Assembly: GCA_003162595.1 (NCBI GenBank)
Contig: PMNJ01000105.1
Span: 1 to 8,874 of the forward strand
Reading direction: 5' to 3'
DNA length: 8,874 bases
DNA from: Bacteroidales bacterium
GTDB lineage: Bacteria; Bacteroidota; Bacteroidia; Bacteroidales; VadinHA17
Both the position numbers and the translations under genes were made by a program. Position 1 is the first letter of the stretch; each line of letters starts with the position of its first letter. Of the stretch, positions 6,920-8,874 are shown piece after piece. Below the pieces are notes generated by a model. It saw nothing but the letters and a program-made list of their open reading frames with translations. It was not told the DNA's origin and ran no database searches.

Positions 6920-6948
6920 CAAATATAAACGTATTTTTGAAAAAGCAA
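6920..6948 (-). promoter_or_regulatory. Candidate Bacteroidota-type promoter for the T9SS/C1q gene pair
   Basis: On the minus strand TATATTTG (6927-6920) is an exact TAnnTTTG -7 element. ATTG (6948-6945), three of four bases of the -33 TTTG, is 17 bp upstream. The predicted transcript start near 6913 gives a leader of about 15 nt before ATG 6898. It was judged by eye. Confidence 0.45.
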
Positions 6949-7091
6949 TAATTTTTGTTGATAAATATGTTAATAACTTGTTTAAAAACCTTTAGGCCAG
7001 CTTTATAATTAATCTTAGAGGATGGGCTTTCCTGACTTAAACTCTGATTTAAATGCTATTTTAAGACTTTGGGGGATTAATTTATCGTGAA

Positions 7092-7691
7092 ATGTTAAAA
7101 TCATTCTTTTATCATAATCTTACTGAAGCGGGTTGCGATGAAGCCGGAAGAGGTTGCCTGGCAGGACCTGTGGTGGCGGCGGCAGTTATACTTCCAAAAA
7201 ACTACAAACATCCGGTTCTCAACGATTCCAAAAAACTTTCAGCCAGACAGAGAGCTTTTTTAAAAGATGAGATTATCAACTCTGCAATTGACTGGAAGGT
7301 CGCATTTGTTGATAATACTGAAATTGATGAAATGAACATTCTAAGAGCTTCTATAAAAGCCATGCATATTGCGATTGAGGGTCTTGAAAAGGTTCCGCAA
7401 TTCCTGCTTATTGACGGAAACAGATTTTATGCTTATAAAGACATTGATTACAAAACAATCATCAAAGGCGATGGACTTTATTTCTCAATTGCTGCCGCTT
7501 CAGTTCTTGCAAAAACATTCCGCGATGAGTTCATGGAAAAAATTCATAATGAATTCCCTGAATATGGCTGGAATAAGAATAAAGGATATCCCACATCTTT
7601 TCACAGGGCTGCCATAATGAAATATGGAATAACTCACTACCATAGAAAATCATTTAATCTTTTCGATAACCAGTTAAAACTTGAATTTTAA
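7092..7691 (+). CDS. rnhB: Ribonuclease HII
   Basis: This cytoplasmic enzyme cleaves the RNA strand of RNA-DNA hybrids and removes single ribonucleotides misincorporated into DNA. The 199 residues are typical for bacterial RNase HII. The N-terminal block GCDEAGRGCLAGPV carries catalytic D16 and E17 and the GRG substrate-recognition motif (19-21). DSKKLS follows at 45-50, LLIDGNRF carries D108, and SIAAASVLAKTFRD (132-145) supplies the fourth acidic residue, D145. GYPTSFH at 165-171 is also characteristic and includes the conserved Tyr. All expected catalytic residues are present, so the enzyme should be active. The ATG at 7092 places the active site about 15 residues in, as usual. A GGGGGA stretch at 7072-7077 lies too far upstream to be a ribosome-binding site. 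The gene is divergent from the T9SS gene and is followed 131 bp later by the S46 peptidase gene. Confidence 0.96.
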   Translation: MLKSFFYHNLTEAGCDEAGRGCLAGPVVAAAVILPKNYKHPVLNDSKKLSARQRAFLKDEIINSAIDWKVAFVDNTEIDEMNILRASIKAMHIAIEGLEKVPQFLLIDGNRFYAYKDIDYKTIIKGDGLYFSIAAASVLAKTFRDEFMEKIHNEFPEYGWNKNKGYPTSFHRAAIMKYGITHYHRKSFNLFDNQLKLEF

Positions 7692-7776
7692 ATATTGTAT
7701 ATACTCCCAAAAACTTTTTTGCATTTTAAAGACATTTTGTAGTGACTCCAATTATTCCATTACTAATTTTAAAGAC

Positions 7777-7784
7777 TATCTTTG
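7777..7784 (+). promoter_or_regulatory. Candidate -7 promoter element for the S46 peptidase gene
   Basis: TATCTTTG is an exact match to the Bacteroidota -7 consensus TAnnTTTG, placed about 38 bp before the peptidase ATG. No TTTG-like -33 element is found at the usual 17-23 bp spacing, so this is weaker than the other two candidates. Confidence 0.35.
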
Positions 7785-7822
7785 TCCGGCAATTTAAAAT
7801 CAATCTAAATAAGTTATAATTT

Positions 7823-8874
7823 ATGAAAAAGTTGTTTGCAATATTATTGATCCTCTTCCTCAGTTTTGGATTCAAAGCTAAAGCTGATGAGGGTATGTGG
7901 CTGTTGCCTCTCATCGAAAAATTAAACATTGGTAAAATGACCGAACTGGGTCTGAAGCTCTCTGCTGAAGATATCTACAGCCTCAACAAAGTCTGCGTTA
8001 AAGATGCCGTTGTTATTTTTGGCGGGGGATGTACAGCAGAAATAGTTTCCTCTCAGGGTCTTGTCCTTACAAATCACCACTGCGGTTATGGTTCCATCCA
8101 GGCACACAGCAGTGTTGACCACGACTACCTCAGTGACGGGTTCTGGGCAATGTCGAAAGAAGAAGAGCTGCCAAACCCAAATCTTTCGGTGACATTCCTC
8201 ATCCGGATTGAAGATGTGACAGGTCAGGTCCTTGCAAATGTTAAACAGGGCATGAGTGAAACAGATCGCACCGCAGCAATAAATGATGCACGACAGGCAA
8301 TTGAGAAGAAAGCCTCTGAAGGAAATGGTTACAGGGTACAGGTTGGAAGTTTTTATGGTGGTAATTATTTTTATCTTCTTGTTTATGAGAGATATACTGA
8401 TGTCCGTTTGGTCGGAACTCCGCCATCATCAATAGGCAAATTCGGTTTCGATACAGACAACTGGGAATGGCCGCGTCATACTGGTGATTTCAGTGTTTTC
8501 CGTGTCTATTCAGGACCAGATGGGAAACCTGCTCCATATGCAAAAGATAATATTCCCCTCAAGCCTAAACACTTTCTGCCGGTTTCAATTAAAGACCGTA
8601 ATAAAGGCGATTTTGCAATGATACTTGGTTATCCGGGAAGGACCAGCAGATACATGACCTCTTACGAGATAAACGAACAACTGCAGATCGTACATCCCGA
8701 CAGGATTAAAATACGTGGCATTAAGCAGGAGATCTGGATGAAAGATATGATGGCGGACCAGAAGGTAAATATTCAGTATTCAGCAAAATATTCCGGTTCT
8801 TCGAACTACTGGAAATATTCCATTGGACAGAAAGGTAGTCTTGAAAAATTAAATGTAAAAGCAAAGAAAGAAGA
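7823..8874 (+). CDS. S46-family dipeptidyl-peptidase (DPP7/DPP11-like), partial at C-terminus
   Basis: S46 peptidases are periplasmic or surface serine exopeptidases that release N-terminal dipeptides, important to peptide-using Bacteroidota. About 350 of some 700-720 residues are present; the frame is open to the window edge. A signal peptide (core about 4-16) is likely cut after A21, leaving the family-typical mature start DEGMW. The catalytic His lies in LTNHHCGYGSIQ (H86, the His just before Cys, as in trypsin-like enzymes). The catalytic Asp is D222 in NWEWPRHTGDFSVFRVY, a highly recognisable block. GYPGRTSRY near 279 is also conserved. The catalytic Ser and the nearby residue separating DPP7 (hydrophobic P1) from DPP11 (Asp/Glu P1) are off-window, so specificity is undecided. 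The start has no Shine-Dalgarno sequence; a perfect -7 element lies upstream. Confidence 0.94.
   Translation, partial: MKKLFAILLILFLSFGFKAKADEGMWLLPLIEKLNIGKMTELGLKLSAEDIYSLNKVCVKDAVVIFGGGCTAEIVSSQGLVLTNHHCGYGSIQAHSSVDHDYLSDGFWAMSKEEELPNPNLSVTFLIRIEDVTGQVLANVKQGMSETDRTAAINDARQAIEKKASEGNGYRVQVGSFYGGNYFYLLVYERYTDVRLVGTPPSSIGKFGFDTDNWEWPRHTGDFSVFRVYSGPDGKPAPYAKDNIPLKPKHFLPVSIKDRNKGDFAMILGYPGRTSRYMTSYEINEQLQIVHPDRIKIRGIKQEIWMKDMMADQKVNIQYSAKYSGSSNYWKYSIGQKGSLEKLNVKAKKE

Noticed and set aside
7072..7077. GGGGGA as the ribosome-binding site of rnhB
   Set aside because: It ends 14 bp before the ATG, too far for a functional site, and SD use is weak in this phylum.
7369..7617. Plus-strand reading frame of 82 codons inside rnhB
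   Set aside because: It overlaps the catalytic region of RNase HII in another frame; a shadow.
7726..8122. Two minus-strand frames over the start of the S46 peptidase gene
   Set aside because: The opposite strand encodes a clear signal peptide and catalytic His motif; these frames show no family resemblance.

Overview
The window looks like chromosomal DNA from a member of the Bacteroidota (Bacteroidetes). The evidence is a type IX secretion (Por) C-terminal sorting domain, an S46-family dipeptidyl-peptidase, a two-subunit methylmalonyl-CoA mutase, and perfect TAnnTTTG -7 promoter elements in front of three genes. In addition, no gene start is preceded by a well-placed Shine-Dalgarno sequence. 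The DNA is moderately AT-rich, with especially AT-rich intergenic stretches. No tRNA, rRNA, CRISPR array, transposase or phage gene is visible.

Layout. Positions 1-4296, all minus strand, hold prfB (release factor 2, made by a programmed +1 frameshift), then mutA and mutB (methylmalonyl-CoA mutase small and large subunits). mutB runs off the left edge. Position 4419 onward on the plus strand is a small VanZ-like membrane protein. Between it and the convergent gene cluster lies a 101-bp palindromic array of ten-base CACAGAG units plus a GC-rich hairpin. Positions 5031-6898, minus strand, are a two-gene unit: a small T9SS-sorted protein followed 11 bp later by an exported protein with a collagen-like stretch, six beta-type repeats and a C1q/TNF-like head. 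From 7092 on the plus strand come rnhB (ribonuclease HII) and the first half of an S46 peptidase that runs off the right edge.

How the genes work together. mutA and mutB encode one heterodimeric enzyme that interconverts succinyl-CoA and methylmalonyl-CoA, which in this phylum usually serves propionate metabolism. The 3-bp gap between them suggests translational coupling. The T9SS-tagged and C1q-headed proteins are likely co-transcribed and both exported, so they probably act at the cell surface, but no specific job can be read from the sequence. prfB, rnhB and the S46 peptidase are standard housekeeping or nutrient-acquisition genes with no obvious link to each other.

I found no clear new defence, mobile or biosynthetic system. 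The most noteworthy items are the palindromic CACAGAG element, the prfB recoding site (the only strong Shine-Dalgarno match I found near any start or recoding site here), the mutase small subunit in which three catalytic positions are all asparagine, and the C1q-headed repeat protein. All gaps between genes are shorter than 200 bp.
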